Origin: Trebonia sp050013875
GTDB taxonomy: Bacteria > Actinomycetota > Actinomycetes > Streptosporangiales > Streptosporangiaceae
DNA: 64,000 nucleotides
NCBI GenBank assembly: GCA_050013875.1
Contig: JBEKEK010000042.1
Span: 1 to 64,000 of the forward strand
Direction of reading: 5' to 3'
A program made the position numbers and the translations under genes. Positions 1-8,693 of this stretch are shown one piece after another. The notes beneath the pieces were generated by a model, which saw only the letters and a list, made by a program, of their open reading frames with translations, was not told the DNA's origin and did no database searches. Position 1 is the stretch's first letter. Each line of letters starts with the position of its first letter.

Positions 1-336
1 GAGATCAACGCCCGCGGCTGCGGGGTATGGCTTGATGGCCACTCGGACTACGGCAACGCGCTGCGGTCGTTCCGCGAGCGTTACGGTGACCAGCTCAGGA
101 GCCGCTCGACGGTGCTGGTGCTGGGCGACGCCCGCTCCAACTACCACGCGCCCGGCGCCGACGCGCTCAAGGAACTGTCGCACCGGGCCGGGCACCTGTT
201 CTGGCTCAATCCCGAGTCGTACAGCGCCTGGGACAGCGGGGATTCAGTCATCAGCCAGTACGCGCCGTTCTGCGACGCCGTATTCGAGTGCCGCAACATA
301 CGGCAGCTTCGCGCCTTCATCGAACAGCTCGTCTGA
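1..336 (+). CDS. VWA/CoxE-like protein, C-terminal part (5' end outside window)
   Basis: The frame is open from the first base and ends in TGA at 334-336, giving 111 residues. The visible part has a Rossmann-like strand (VLVLGDARSNY) and a turn rich in W, N and P (HLFWLNPESYSAWDSGDSVI). It ends with a helix typical of the C-terminus of von Willebrand factor A proteins of the CoxE type. These usually sit beside a MoxR-type AAA ATPase and help metal-cofactor assembly, for example in CO dehydrogenase clusters. The partner genes would lie upstream, outside the window. The MIDAS motif is not visible because the N-terminus is missing, so the family call rests on the C-terminal pattern only. Confidence 0.6.
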   Translation, partial: EINARGCGVWLDGHSDYGNALRSFRERYGDQLRSRSTVLVLGDARSNYHAPGADALKELSHRAGHLFWLNPESYSAWDSGDSVISQYAPFCDAVFECRNIRQLRAFIEQLV

Positions 337-541
337 GCCAAGCGCCTCTACCGTCACAACCCCGTACCCGCACCCGTGGCGCCGGCGTTAATACTCACGG
401 CGCGAACGTTAAAAGTCGCGCGATGACCGTTAACAAAGGATCAACGCGTATCGGTCTGTTCATGAGGCCATGCGATGATGACCGTGCAGCGCACATACGG
501 GGCCAAAGGGTGCCACAATGTCCGAGCGGTAGAGGATGGCG
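337..541 (+). promoter_or_regulatory. Upstream region of the DUF574 methyltransferase gene
   Basis: This 205-base stretch carries no convincing gene. It is AT-richer than its surroundings around 390-450 and contains two CGTTAA boxes (about 407 and 430), a possible promoter or operator area. A purine-rich AGAGG at 531-535 lies six bases before the ATG at 542 and is the probable ribosome binding site, so 542 is preferred to the in-frame ATG at 536. No -35/-10 pair could be assigned with confidence. Confidence 0.35.
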
Positions 542-1381
542 ATGGTTACGGACGAGCGGGCGAGACAGTGGTTTCTTCCCGCCCCCACGGAGGAGCAGCC
601 GAAGGTGGACGTGGATACCGGGGTTGCCCACATCGCACGCGTCTACAACTTCTGGCTGGGCGGCAAGGACAACTTCGCGGCCGACCGGGAGGCGGCCGAG
701 CTGGTGATCTCGTCCTACCCGACCATCTTGGCGAGCGTCCGCGCGCAGCGTGAGTTCCTCGGCCGGGCCGTCGAATACCTGGTCGCCGAGGCCGGCATCC
801 GGCAGTTCCTCGATCTGGGCACCGGGCTGCCCACCGCCAGCAACACGCATGAGGTAGCCCAGCTGATGGCGCCGGAGTCGCGGGTCGTCTACGTCGACAA
901 CGACCCGATCGTGCTCTCACACGCCCGGGCCCTGCTGGCGAGCAACCCCGAGGGCGAGACCGCCTACCTGGACGCCGACCTGCGCGATACCGACGAGATC
1001 CTGGCTGAGGCGGCCAACATCCTCGACTTCAGCCAGCCGGTGGCGGTGATGCTGATCGGGGTCCTGCACTGCGTCCCCGACTCCGACGACCCGGCCGGCC
1101 TGGTGAAGCGCCTGCTCGACGCGGTGCCGAAGGGCAGTTACCTGGTCATCGCCCACCCCGCCAGCGACATCCACGCCACCCAGATCGGCACCGCGGCCAA
1201 CCGGCTCAACCAGGTGATGGCCGACCCGGTCACGATGCGCAGCCACGCCGAGGTCGCCCGCTTCTTCGACGGCCTCCACCTGGTGGATCCGGGGCTCGTA
1301 CAGCTGCACCGGTGGCGCGCGGATCCCGCTGACCCCGACACTGAGCTGGCGAACTACGGCGGAGTCGCGCGCAAGTCTTGA
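542..1381 (+). CDS. SAM-dependent methyltransferase, DUF574/SAV2177 family
   Basis: The product is 279 residues. It begins with the family's typical segment (HIARVYNFWLGGKDNFAADRE) and has a class I SAM-binding motif FLDLGTGLPT followed by the acidic loop VVYVDNDPIV. The length is normal for this actinobacterial family, whose members often occur in many copies per genome. The substrate of the family is generally unknown; DNA, small molecules and secondary metabolites have all been proposed. ATG 542 was chosen over ATG 536 because AGAGG at 531-535 fits it better. It is monocistronic, and the next gene is convergent. Confidence 0.9.
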   Translation: MVTDERARQWFLPAPTEEQPKVDVDTGVAHIARVYNFWLGGKDNFAADREAAELVISSYPTILASVRAQREFLGRAVEYLVAEAGIRQFLDLGTGLPTASNTHEVAQLMAPESRVVYVDNDPIVLSHARALLASNPEGETAYLDADLRDTDEILAEAANILDFSQPVAVMLIGVLHCVPDSDDPAGLVKRLLDAVPKGSYLVIAHPASDIHATQIGTAANRLNQVMADPVTMRSHAEVARFFDGLHLVDPGLVQLHRWRADPADPDTELANYGGVARKS

Positions 1382-1523
1382 GACCGCGGCGGCTTGGGCT
1401 TAGGCGGAGATCCACTGAGCCGTCACGGGCGGATCACGTTAGCTGAACGAGGCAGGCGAAGCCACGCGTGCGTTCCGGTTGCGGGTCGCGGGGATCTTTC
1501 TGTCTGGGTGTCTTCTCTTGACT

Positions 1524-2312
1524 CTAGTTGCTGTAGAGATCGGCCCGGCGGTCGGCGAGGTAGGTTCCGGCTGACTCGCCGGGGAGGTCAGCGACGATCA
1601 GCTCCTCGCCGTCCGGGCCGGCCTGCGCGAGCACCTCGCCGTCCGGCCCGCAGATCACGCTGAGCCCGTTGTACTCGAACAGGCCGTCCGCCCCGCAGTA
1701 GTTCGCGTAGACCAGGCCGCAGCCGTTCTCGCAGGCCCGTGCGCGCACCAGCACCTGCTGGACGACCTCGAAGCCGGCCATGTTCGCGGTCGGCACCAGC
1801 ACGGTCCGCGCCCCGTCCAGCGCCAGGCGGCGGACGGCTTCAGGGAACTCGACGTCGTAGCAGATCAGCACCCCGACCTGGATGCCGCCGAAATCGAAGG
1901 CGGCCGGGCGCGCGGGGTTCTGGGCGAACAAAGACCGGTCCACGTCGCCGAAGAGGTGCACCTTACGGTGCCGTCCGCGGACGGCACCGTCGGGGCCGAC
2001 CAGCGTCGCCGCGTTGTACGGGCGGTTTTCCCCGACGCCGTCGACCGCGGCGCGCTCGGGGTGCCCGAAAACGATCGCGAGCCGGTGACGCCGCGCGATC
2101 TGCGCGACCGCGGTCTCGGTCGGGCCGCCGGGGCTCTCGGCCAGCTTCGCCACCTGGTCGGGGGCGAGGCCGTAACCGGAGGTGAACATCTCCGGGGTCA
2201 CCAGCACCTCGACCTGCCGGGCGGCGGCCGTCGCGCAGATCTCGTCCAGCCGGCGCAGGTTCCCCGCGACGTCGAGCGGGCCCGGCTGGCACTGCCAGGC
2301 GGCGACCCGCAT
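1524..2312 (-). CDS. davA: Carbon-nitrogen hydrolase, probable 5-aminovaleramidase (DavA type)
   Basis: This is a 262-residue nitrilase-superfamily amidase. The catalytic triad is visible: E41 (VTPEMFTSGYG), K117 (GRHRKVHLFG) and C151 (VGVLICYDVEFPE). From memory of the sequence it closely resembles Pseudomonas DavA, including the segments PLDVAGNLRRL, LDGARTVLVPTANM and VYANYCGA. DavA hydrolyses 5-aminovaleramide to 5-aminovalerate. It lies just downstream of a davB-like gene on the same strand, which supports the pairing. An in-frame GTG at 2324 is an alternative start. The davT/davD genes for the next steps are not in this window. Confidence 0.85.
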   Translation of the reverse strand: MRVAAWQCQPGPLDVAGNLRRLDEICATAAARQVEVLVTPEMFTSGYGLAPDQVAKLAESPGGPTETAVAQIARRHRLAIVFGHPERAAVDGVGENRPYNAATLVGPDGAVRGRHRKVHLFGDVDRSLFAQNPARPAAFDFGGIQVGVLICYDVEFPEAVRRLALDGARTVLVPTANMAGFEVVQQVLVRARACENGCGLVYANYCGADGLFEYNGLSVICGPDGEVLAQAGPDGEELIVADLPGESAGTYLADRRADLYSN

Positions 2313-2349
2313 TGTGGTGCTCACCGGTGCAGTCTCGCAGATCGCCCGG

Positions 2350-4011
2350 TCATTCGCCCAGATCGACCGGGGCAAGCTGGTCGAAAAGGTCGCCAGGGCC
2401 CGGGTTTTCCTGATGGCAGGATCCGCCGAAGTGCGTCGTGATGCCCCAGACCGCGTTGAGTGCCGTCTGGACGGCGCCCTCGGCCCAGGCCGGGGTGAAG
2501 GACACATCGTCGCCCGCGATGAAGATGCCGCGCTCGGCCGGCGGCAGGCCCCGCTGCATGAAGTGCTTGTACATGCGGTGGTTGTAGCGGTAGTGACCGG
2601 GCAGGGCGCCCTTGAACGCGCCCAGGAAGTTGGGGTCGTCCTCCCACGAGACCGTCACCGGGTCGCCCACGACGTGGCTGGCGATGTCGATGCCTGGATA
2701 GATCTTGCCGAGGGCGTCAAGCGTGAGCTTGACCCGCTGGTTGACGTCGTAGGGGAGCATCTTGAGCGCATCCGACATCCAGGAGTAGGTCAGGCAGATG
2801 ACCGCCGGCCGGTCCGGGCCGTTGTCGAACAGGTACGTACCGCGGGTGAGCCGGTCGGTCAGGGTCATCCCCATCAGCGGGCGGCCGGTGGCGGGGTCGA
2901 TGTCCTTCCAGAACGGCCGGTCGACCATGACGAAGGTCTTGGACGCCTGCATGTAGCGGGTGCGGTCGAAGGCCATCCACAGATCGTGCGAGAACAGGGT
3001 CTCCTGGCAGCTGATCTGGGTGGTGAGGAGCCAGCTCTGGCAGGTGGCGAGCACCGCGCCGTGCGTCCGGCTGGTGCCCCAGCGGTCGCGCACGGTCAGG
3101 GCGCCGTCGTCGCCGCGGTCGATGGCGGCCACGCCCGGCCGCGGGACGCCCCCGTGCAGGCTGGCGAGGGTGGTGCCCGGCGGCCAAGGGCTGCGGTGGC
3201 TGACGGGCAGCGTCCACAAGCCCCGCGGCAGCTGCTCAGCCCCGCCGAGAATCAGCTGCTGGTCGGTATCGCAGTTGGTGAGCACGACCCGCAGGATCTC
3301 GAGCATCGAGTTGGGGAAGTCGGAGTCCCAGCCGCCGGTGCCGAAGCCGACCAGCCCGAACATCTCGCGATGGCGGAAGGTCAGCTTCGAGAACGCGCGG
3401 GAGGTGGTGATGAAGTCGTAGAAGGTGCGGCCGTCCCAGGCCGGCACGAGCTCGTCCCACAGCCGCTTCAGCGTGTTGGCGTCGCGCGCCCTGATCGCGT
3501 CCTGCAGGGCGGTGAAGCCGATCTCCGCCAGGGCCTCCTCCCAGGCGTGCGCCACCTCGGTGAACTCCGGGGGCAGGTCATCGAGGGTTTGGCCGTGGAA
3601 GGTCTGGCCGGCGATGTCGATGACGGTGGTGCCCGCCGCCTCGGTGAGCGGGTTCGGGAACGGCGCGCTGCTGAGCCCGAGCCGGTTCGCGTAGTGGAAG
3701 AAGGACGTGCCGGAGACCGGGAAGCGCATCCCGCCGAGCTCGGCGATGATCCCGTCGGCCCCGTCGAATTCGTGCGAGCGCAGCCGCCCGCCGATCCGTC
3801 CGGCCTCGTAGACAACCGGCCGGAGCCCGATCTCCATCAGCTGATAGGCGGCCACCATCCCGGCCAGCCCGGCGCCGACGATGGCGACCGTGGCCCCGTG
3901 CGCCGACTCCGGGACCGTGCCGAGACCCGCCGGATGGCGGAGCCAGTCGTCGTAGGCGAAGGGGAAGTCGGGGCCGAAGATCGTAACCGGCCCAAGCGCG
4001 GCGTCACTCAT
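2350..4011 (-). CDS. davB: FAD-dependent L-lysine 2-monooxygenase (DavB type)
   Basis: This 553-residue flavoprotein has an N-terminal segment TIFGPDFPFAYDDWL and a dinucleotide-binding motif VAIVGAGLAG at residues 42-51. GGRLRSHEF and ELGGMRFPV follow, and the C-terminal FAD contact is GIFIAGDDVSFTPAWAEGAV. Order and wording match Pseudomonas lysine 2-monooxygenase along the whole length, as remembered. The enzyme oxidatively decarboxylates L-lysine to 5-aminovaleramide, the substrate of the amidase encoded 38 bases downstream. Tryptophan 2-monooxygenase is a more distant alternative, but the adjacent DavA-like amidase favours lysine. The upstream DNA (4012-4140) is unusually AT-rich and probably holds the promoter. 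Confidence 0.88.
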   Translation of the reverse strand: MSDAALGPVTIFGPDFPFAYDDWLRHPAGLGTVPESAHGATVAIVGAGLAGMVAAYQLMEIGLRPVVYEAGRIGGRLRSHEFDGADGIIAELGGMRFPVSGTSFFHYANRLGLSSAPFPNPLTEAAGTTVIDIAGQTFHGQTLDDLPPEFTEVAHAWEEALAEIGFTALQDAIRARDANTLKRLWDELVPAWDGRTFYDFITTSRAFSKLTFRHREMFGLVGFGTGGWDSDFPNSMLEILRVVLTNCDTDQQLILGGAEQLPRGLWTLPVSHRSPWPPGTTLASLHGGVPRPGVAAIDRGDDGALTVRDRWGTSRTHGAVLATCQSWLLTTQISCQETLFSHDLWMAFDRTRYMQASKTFVMVDRPFWKDIDPATGRPLMGMTLTDRLTRGTYLFDNGPDRPAVICLTYSWMSDALKMLPYDVNQRVKLTLDALGKIYPGIDIASHVVGDPVTVSWEDDPNFLGAFKGALPGHYRYNHRMYKHFMQRGLPPAERGIFIAGDDVSFTPAWAEGAVQTALNAVWGITTHFGGSCHQENPGPGDLFDQLAPVDLGE

Positions 4012-4250
4012 CCCTCGATGCTACGGGCGAACCAACCGTGAATTGAGAAGAATTTACGTGATAATAGCCACTTTAGCGAAGAAAAGTTCCTTCTATGTCT
4101 CGATTCAGTTAAAATATTTCGCCAAGTTGGGCGACACTCCAATGATTTGCTCGCCGGCTAGCCGCCGCGGCACCGTCCTACGGCCCGGCCCACCCCAAGC
4201 CTGCCACCCGGCCCGCCACCCGACTGGATTCGGCGCGGCTTCAGGCGACC
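4012..4250. promoter_or_regulatory. AT-rich promoter region upstream of davB
   Basis: Bases 4038-4140 are strikingly AT-rich for this replicon (runs such as GAAGAATTTACGTGATAATAG and TTAAAATATTTCG). They directly precede the davB start on the minus strand, so promoter or operator function is likely. I could not assign a single -35/-10 pair. There is no gene; the short open frames here lack coding character. Confidence 0.4.
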
Positions 4251-4301
4251 TGTCAGCTGCGCCAACGTCAGCGCCTATTGGTGTCGTTGGCGTAGCTGAC
4301 A
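4251..4301 (-). terminator. Strong hairpin, probable terminator of the phosphotransferase gene
   Basis: The arm TGTCAGCTGCGCCAAC (4251-4266) is complementary at 15 of 16 positions to the arm at 4286-4301. The loop GTCAGCGCCTATTGGTGTC could pair further through G-U pairs. It lies 34 bases beyond the stop of the minus-strand phosphotransferase gene. There is no clear U-tract, as is common for actinomycete terminators. Confidence 0.7.
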
Positions 4302-4334
4302 TGCCTGGCGCGGGTGAGCCCTATCGGGGGCGGG

Positions 4335-5243
4335 TTAGGTCGCGAGCTGGCTGAGTGCCTGCTCGATCTGGTCCAGGGCGCCCTCGGTGTCATGGGCAGT
4401 CCGGTAGCTGATCGTCCAGGGGAGGTACTGGACGGGGATCTGCAGGGCGGCCCAGCGGTAGCCCAAGTCGATCGCGATGGCGGCTAGCGGCTGCCCGGTG
4501 AGCTGCTCCCAGGTCCGCGCGTACCGTGCCACGCTCGCGGAGTCGGCCGCGACGAGGTTCGCCAGGTCGAGTGCGGCCGGGCCAATGCGGGCGCCGCCCC
4601 AGTCGATAAGCGTGGCCTGGTCCCCGTGCACGAGCACGTTGCCGGGATGGACGTCGCCGTGCAGCAGCGTGGGGGTCAGTTCGCCCAGCACCGCGGAAGC
4701 CACCGGCAGGTCGGCCGCGCGTGCGATGAGCGCTTGGGCGCGCGCGATGGTCGCCGGTGGATGCCGGCCGGCGTGGTCATGCAGCCGGGGATTGACCCAA
4801 TCCAGGCAGAGGGAGCGCCACCAGGCGGGCGTCACCCCCGGTATCGCCGAGGAGAGACCGGCGCCGCCCTGGTAGCGGGCGTGCAGCCGGGCGAGCGTGT
4901 CAGTCAGGCTGTCCGGCATCGCGGCGTCGCGGTCCAGCGGCAAGCCGGGTGCCAGCGGGGTGATCAGCCAGCCGGCCCCCCACGCCACGAGCTCGGGTAT
5001 CGCGGTAGCCTCCGGCCGCGCCGCCTGCGCGGCGCGCAGCCCGGCGATCTCGAGCCTGGGAACCTCCTTGCGCACCAGGTCGAGCGCCCCGTAGCCGTCG
5101 GTCAGGTGCAGCGTCAGGTGGTCGACTCGGTCGGCAACCGCGCCGCCGGCCATCGGCCGCACGGTGCAGTCAGCCACCCGGGCGCCTGGCCTAATCCGCC
5201 GGGCCCACTCCAGCACAGCGGGGGTCATGATTCCGGAGTCCAC
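4335..5243 (-). CDS. Aminoglycoside phosphotransferase-family (APH/choline kinase-like) kinase
   Basis: The product is 302 residues (297 if it starts at the in-frame ATG 5228). The APH catalytic loop HGDVHPGNVLV and the metal-binding segment LIDWGGARIGPAALDLANL are both intact, so it should be an active small-molecule kinase. The N-terminal lobe is divergent (TDGYGALDLVRKEVPRLEIAG). The substrate cannot be inferred, since this family includes antibiotic, choline and homoserine kinases. It is monocistronic, is followed by a strong hairpin at 4251-4301 and is divergent from the GNAT gene at 5398. It is one of three APH-fold genes in the window. Confidence 0.85.
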   Translation of the reverse strand: MDSGIMTPAVLEWARRIRPGARVADCTVRPMAGGAVADRVDHLTLHLTDGYGALDLVRKEVPRLEIAGLRAAQAARPEATAIPELVAWGAGWLITPLAPGLPLDRDAAMPDSLTDTLARLHARYQGGAGLSSAIPGVTPAWWRSLCLDWVNPRLHDHAGRHPPATIARAQALIARAADLPVASAVLGELTPTLLHGDVHPGNVLVHGDQATLIDWGGARIGPAALDLANLVAADSASVARYARTWEQLTGQPLAAIAIDLGYRWAALQIPVQYLPWTISYRTAHDTEGALDQIEQALSQLAT

Positions 5244-5397
5244 CCCGGCAGTATCGGCCCGCGCTGTGTTGCGTGCACCTGGTTATCCGCGGCATCACCG
5301 CGGCCGCCGGGTCGCTTATTTGGTCGCGGTTGGCGTGAGCTTCCTCCACCATGGTTGGGCTGTACGGCACCAGAAGAAGGGATCCGCAGGAGACGCC

Positions 5398-5991
5398 ATG
5401 GCTCGTTCAAGGATATTGAGTTTCGCGGAGAAGCCGGTACTGACCGGGGACCTTGTGACGCTGCGGCCGGTAGCGGCCGCGGACGCGGCCGGGCTGTTCG
5501 CCATGGACGATGAGTCGGGTCGGCTGACGGGGAGCCCAAGCAAGGAAGACGATCCCAACTGGACGCTGGAGAACCTGCAGCAGTGGTACGCGTCGCGCGC
5601 AGAGCAGGACGACCGGATCGACCTGTCGATCATCGAGCGGGCGACCGGCGAGTGGGCCGGGGAAGTCGTGCTCAACGATCTGGATGTCCGCAACGAGTCC
5701 TGTGGGTTCCGGATCGCGCTGCAGGGGCGGCCGTTTTACGGACGGGGGCTCGGGACCGAGGCGACCCGGCTGGTCACGGACTACGCGTTCGGCACGGTGG
5801 GCGTGCACCGCATCGAGCTTCAGGTGTACGACTTCAACCCGCGGGCCCGGCATGTGTACGAGGGAGTCGGCTTCGTTCATGAGGGGACCATGCGCGACGC
5901 ACTGCGCTGGGACGGTACGTGGTTCGACTGCCATCTGATGGGGATGCTCGCCAGCGACTGGGAGCGACAGCGCCGAGTAAGCGGCGAATAA
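5398..5991 (+). CDS. GNAT-family N-acetyltransferase (RimJ/RimL type)
   Basis: The product is 197 residues. LRPVAAADAAGLFAMDDES forms the first strand and helix, and GRPFYGRGLGTEATRLVTDYAF is the acetyl-CoA pyrophosphate-binding loop. HRIELQVYDFNPRARHVYEGVGF is the classic RimJ/RimL motif B. The frame is open further upstream, but AGGAG at 5388-5392 lies six bases before ATG 5398 and fixes the start. The substrate (protein N-terminus or small molecule) is not predictable. Confidence 0.9.
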   Translation: MARSRILSFAEKPVLTGDLVTLRPVAAADAAGLFAMDDESGRLTGSPSKEDDPNWTLENLQQWYASRAEQDDRIDLSIIERATGEWAGEVVLNDLDVRNESCGFRIALQGRPFYGRGLGTEATRLVTDYAFGTVGVHRIELQVYDFNPRARHVYEGVGFVHEGTMRDALRWDGTWFDCHLMGMLASDWERQRRVSGE

Positions 5992-6135
5992 GCGCGGGGC
6001 GAACAAACGGTCACGGCGAGCCGCTCACCGGCGACGCCGCCGCCGCGCTATCCAGTTGGCGTTAGTGCAGCCGCAACGCCGGATGGTCCGCGTTCGTGTC
6101 GATGCTGGGTGCCGCCACAACCGGCAGGGACCGAA

Positions 6136-6157
6136 TCCCCGCCCCTCATGGCGGGGA
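6136..6157 (-). terminator. Perfect 8-bp stem hairpin terminator
   Basis: TCCCCGCC (6136-6143) pairs exactly with GGCGGGGA (6150-6157) across a six-base loop. It lies six bases past the stop of the minus-strand membrane gene (6163) and could also serve the GNAT gene that ends at 5991. No U-tract is visible. Confidence 0.65.
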
Positions 6158-6162
6158 ACGCG

Positions 6163-6804
6163 TCAAACGCGCGCGAAGATCAAAACGACGAACAGCAGGG
6201 TCAGGGCCGCGCCGAGCGTGTGCAGGATGAGCACCAGCGGCGTAAACGACAGCGGCGCGGTCGTCAGGTCCTCAGTGTCGGCGTCCTCATCCGCACTGTT
6301 AGCCACCGCACTCCTGTCCGCGCGCCTGGCGGCACGGGTGTTGACGGTGAACCATGACAGCCCCGCGGCAATCGCCCCGAGCACGATGCCGAGGCCAATC
6401 GCGAGCATTATCCGGTCGCGGCTGATCACGTAGCCGACCCAGAAGCCGAGGCCGATGAGCGCCAGCGCGGGGTGCGCGAACTCGGCCAGCTCCTTCATGC
6501 CCGGCACCGGCTCGTCTCTCTCGGCCTGCAGGGACGCCGGGGCGAAGCGGTCATCTTTGTTGGCATGCGCTCCCTTCGCCGGGGGAGCGGTTGGCATCGC
6601 TGCGGGGGCCTGGCCGCCGCTGGCGGGGGAGGAGACGCCAGCCAGGTCGGCGCTGGCCGTCCCGGTCTGCCCGGTCTGCCCGGCCGGGACGGGAACCGGT
6701 TCCGCGGGCGGGGACTTGGTTGTCCCGATGCGGGTTGCCGTCGCCAGCAGGTAGGTGCCTATGGCGACGGTGCTTATCCAAAGCACAAGTGCGGCGATGG
6801 CCAC
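6163..6804 (-). CDS. Hypothetical membrane protein, four predicted TM segments
   Basis: The product is 213 residues. Hydrophobic segments are seen at about 2-22, 107-126, 130-152 and 187-211. Between TM1 and TM2 is a Pro/Ala/Gly-rich, probably disordered linker of about 80 residues. An acidic loop (NSADEDADTED) precedes the last segment. The start is GTG 6804, supported by AGGAG about seven bases upstream (6812-6816). I recognise no family. With its short N-terminal anchor, extracytoplasmic linker and helical hairpin it could be a small structural or accessory membrane protein, but no function is proposed. Confidence 0.65.
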   Translation of the reverse strand: MAIAALVLWISTVAIGTYLLATATRIGTTKSPPAEPVPVPAGQTGQTGTASADLAGVSSPASGGQAPAAMPTAPPAKGAHANKDDRFAPASLQAERDEPVPGMKELAEFAHPALALIGLGFWVGYVISRDRIMLAIGLGIVLGAIAAGLSWFTVNTRAARRADRSAVANSADEDADTEDLTTAPLSFTPLVLILHTLGAALTLLFVVLIFARV

Positions 6805-7310
6805 GCGGTGTCTCCTAATGACTGTTATCTCTCGAATCTACTCACGGACGGGATCCGTTCGGCCGCCGGCTGAGCCCTTCGGTTCTAGGCCGTGACAGAT
6901 GCGAGGAGGGAGGTGGTTCAGGGTAGGCGCGGGAGATGGCCGGCTGGACCGGCGACGAGGAGCTGCGGACTGACGCCGACAGATGCCGCACGGTGACCGC
7001 GCTCCCGGAAGCCCTCGGCGCGGCCCGGAGGGCGAGCGGACCGCCGCCCAGCGTTTCCACGACGCGCTCCAGGAGAGCTGCGAGCTGCGGATGGCTTCTT
7101 GCGCGGCTGATGCCGGTGCTTTACGCGCTGCGTCTTCGCGCTCGTGTCGCGTTGCTCAGGCCGTGGCGCCCGCGCGTGACGAAACACTGGCCGTGGCGGC
7201 GGACCTGGCCTGCCCTCCCCGGCGCGCTGACGCTGCCGGGCAAGCCCCGGCCACGTGTATCGAAGGGAACTTCGCTAACCCGCCCATGCCGCTGGGACCC
7301 GGCGAAGATG
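6805..7310. other. 506-base gap with no supportable gene
   Basis: Several open frames cross this stretch on both strands, but all are Arg/Pro/Ser-rich artefacts of high GC without motifs or ribosome binding sites. The first bases (6805-6840) hold the ribosome binding site and probably the promoter of the minus-strand membrane gene. Nothing else is visible; it may be decayed coding DNA. Confidence 0.4.
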
Positions 7311-8093
7311 TCATCCGCGCTCGGGCTTGCTGTCATCGGGAGAGCCTGGATGTCCGCTCCGCGGTGCGGGGAACATGCCAGTTCCTTCGCCTGACGGCGC
7401 GCCGTGCGCCGGGGCGGGCTGGCCGGGGCCTGTCAGTTTCTGGAGCCGGGGCCACAGGTATCCGAGCGCGTCGACTACTTCCATGGTGGCAAGGCGCTCC
7501 AACTCGCGGTCATCTTCTAGTTCGCGTGCGAGGTCGGCCACCGGGCCTTCCCCCAGGAGCCGCACCGCCTCCTCGAAGCGGGGCGTGAGATTGCCGAGCC
7601 GGGATATCACGGTGCCGAAGATGCCAAGCTCATCGCGGCGTGGCCCGGTCCTTGCCGGCTGGGCCCGTTGCGCCTCGCGCGCGGAGAGCCTGCCGAAATC
7701 GTGGCATCCGTCCCAGTAGCGATCAGGTCCCGCGAACCGCACGGTGCCGATGGGGCCGAGCCTGATGGCGCCCGCGCACTGGAGGCACGGCTCGAGCGTC
7801 GTCGTGAGGACCAGGCCCCGGTAGCGGCGGAACGGCAGCCGCGCCAGCACATTTATCTCGGCATGGGCGAGTGCTGAGCCGAATACCTCACCGGCCGGTC
7901 CTTCGCTGTCGTTCACCCGGTTGCGGGCCGCGCGGACGATCGCCCCGTCCCTGGTGGACGCGCAGGCGCCCACGGCGATGTTCCCGGTCCGCAGTGCCTC
8001 CCATGCCTGGCGAAACGCCTCCTGCCACGGCTCATCCAGTCCCGCCCACAGCCGTGCCGCAGCAGTCGGCGGGTCGGCGGGCAGGAGGTCCAC
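7311..8093 (-). CDS. Cytidine/deoxycytidylate deaminase-family protein with C-terminal extension
   Basis: The product is about 260 residues from the proposed GTG 8093. The zinc-dependent deaminase motifs are complete: HAE (SALAHAEINVLARL) for the first zinc ligand and catalytic Glu, and PCLQC (TTLEPCLQCAGAIRL) for the two cysteines. About 100 residues follow the core (helical FEEAVRLLGEGPVADLARELEDD), longer than in simple nucleoside deaminases. The frame stays open to 8636, but the extra N-terminal part is Arg-rich and motif-free, so a start near VDLLPADPP is preferred; the exact start is uncertain. Nucleoside, base or tRNA substrates are all possible. Confidence 0.75.
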   Translation of the reverse strand: MDLLPADPPTAAARLWAGLDEPWQEAFRQAWEALRTGNIAVGACASTRDGAIVRAARNRVNDSEGPAGEVFGSALAHAEINVLARLPFRRYRGLVLTTTLEPCLQCAGAIRLGPIGTVRFAGPDRYWDGCHDFGRLSAREAQRAQPARTGPRRDELGIFGTVISRLGNLTPRFEEAVRLLGEGPVADLARELEDDRELERLATMEVVDALGYLWPRLQKLTGPGQPAPAHGAPSGEGTGMFPAPRSGHPGSPDDSKPERG

Positions 8094-8230
8094 AGCACGA
8101 GTCTCGCCGACGGCGCATCCTCCAGGCAACCGCTCCCCCAAGGCGACCGCCCGGGTCCCCTCACCCAAGACCACTGTCCGCCGGGCCCGGCGGGACCCGG
8201 CACGCCCGCCGCAGGTTGCCCTCGGTCGGC

Positions 8231-8268
8231 AAATTTCATGACGCAAAAGTGAAGTCACGGCTGCGTGC
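8231..8268 (+). repeat. Imperfect direct repeat, copy A
   Basis: This segment shares about 30 of 38 positions with 9398-9434, including the exact core AAAGTGAAGT flanked by GACGC and GCTGCG. The two copies bracket the DinB remnant and the PPOX gene. It could be the edge of an insertion or a shared regulatory element, and chance similarity is not excluded. Confidence 0.35.
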
Positions 8269-8291
8269 TGCTGACGGCTGCCTGCTGGTAG

Positions 8292-8453
8292 GCGACAGCG
8301 CTGCTGGATGAGGCGGGCAAGCACCCCGGCTGGCCGGCCGGCGGCGCAACCCTGCGATGGATGCTGATTCACATGGTGGAGGAGACCGCGCGGCACGCCG
8401 GTCACTTGGACGCCATCCGGGAGTTGCTCGACGGGGCTAGGGGCTACTACTGA
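8292..8453 (+). pseudogene. C-terminal remnant of a DinB/DUF664-family protein
   Basis: The plus strand between stops at 8289-8291 and 8451-8453 reads LRWMLIHMVEETARHAGHLD and then AIRELLDGARGYY. This is the characteristic C-terminus of the actinobacterial DinB-like DUF664 (mini-circle protein) family, including the metal-ligand histidine region HxxEExxRHxGH. There is no start codon, and the first roughly 110 residues of the usual 165 are absent. It is therefore a truncated, non-functional gene. It lies between two imperfect direct repeats (8231 and 9398), which may mark the event that removed the rest. Confidence 0.7.
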
Positions 8454-8693
8454 TCCTGATGGCCATCCCCCATTTCTATGTCTGATCATCAGACGCACGT
8501 CATCCGCTGTGATGCTCCGCGTCCGCGCGTCGCCGCGCCCGAACGGGCTGAACCCGTCAGCCCCGGGAGCGTCATCGATGTCGATGGCAGGAACAGCCTG
8601 GACGACCGCGCTCGCGCCGTCAAGCTTGTCCGCCACCAGCGCCAGGCGGTCTCCTTCCGTCGGCTAACTGGCCTGCCGCACCTGGTTGGGCGC

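Noticed and set aside
2182..4041. 619-codon open frame on the plus strand
   Set aside because: It is antisense to davB-davA, which have full-length family matches; composition is Arg/Gly/Val-rich and motif-free.
4105..4302. 66-codon minus-strand ORF in the davB upstream gap
   Set aside because: It lies largely in the terminator hairpin and the AT-rich promoter region, with no coding character.
6936..7588. Overlapping plus-strand ORFs of 152 and 201 codons
   Set aside because: Arg/Ser/Pro-rich without motifs, no good ribosome binding site, and the second overlaps the deaminase gene.
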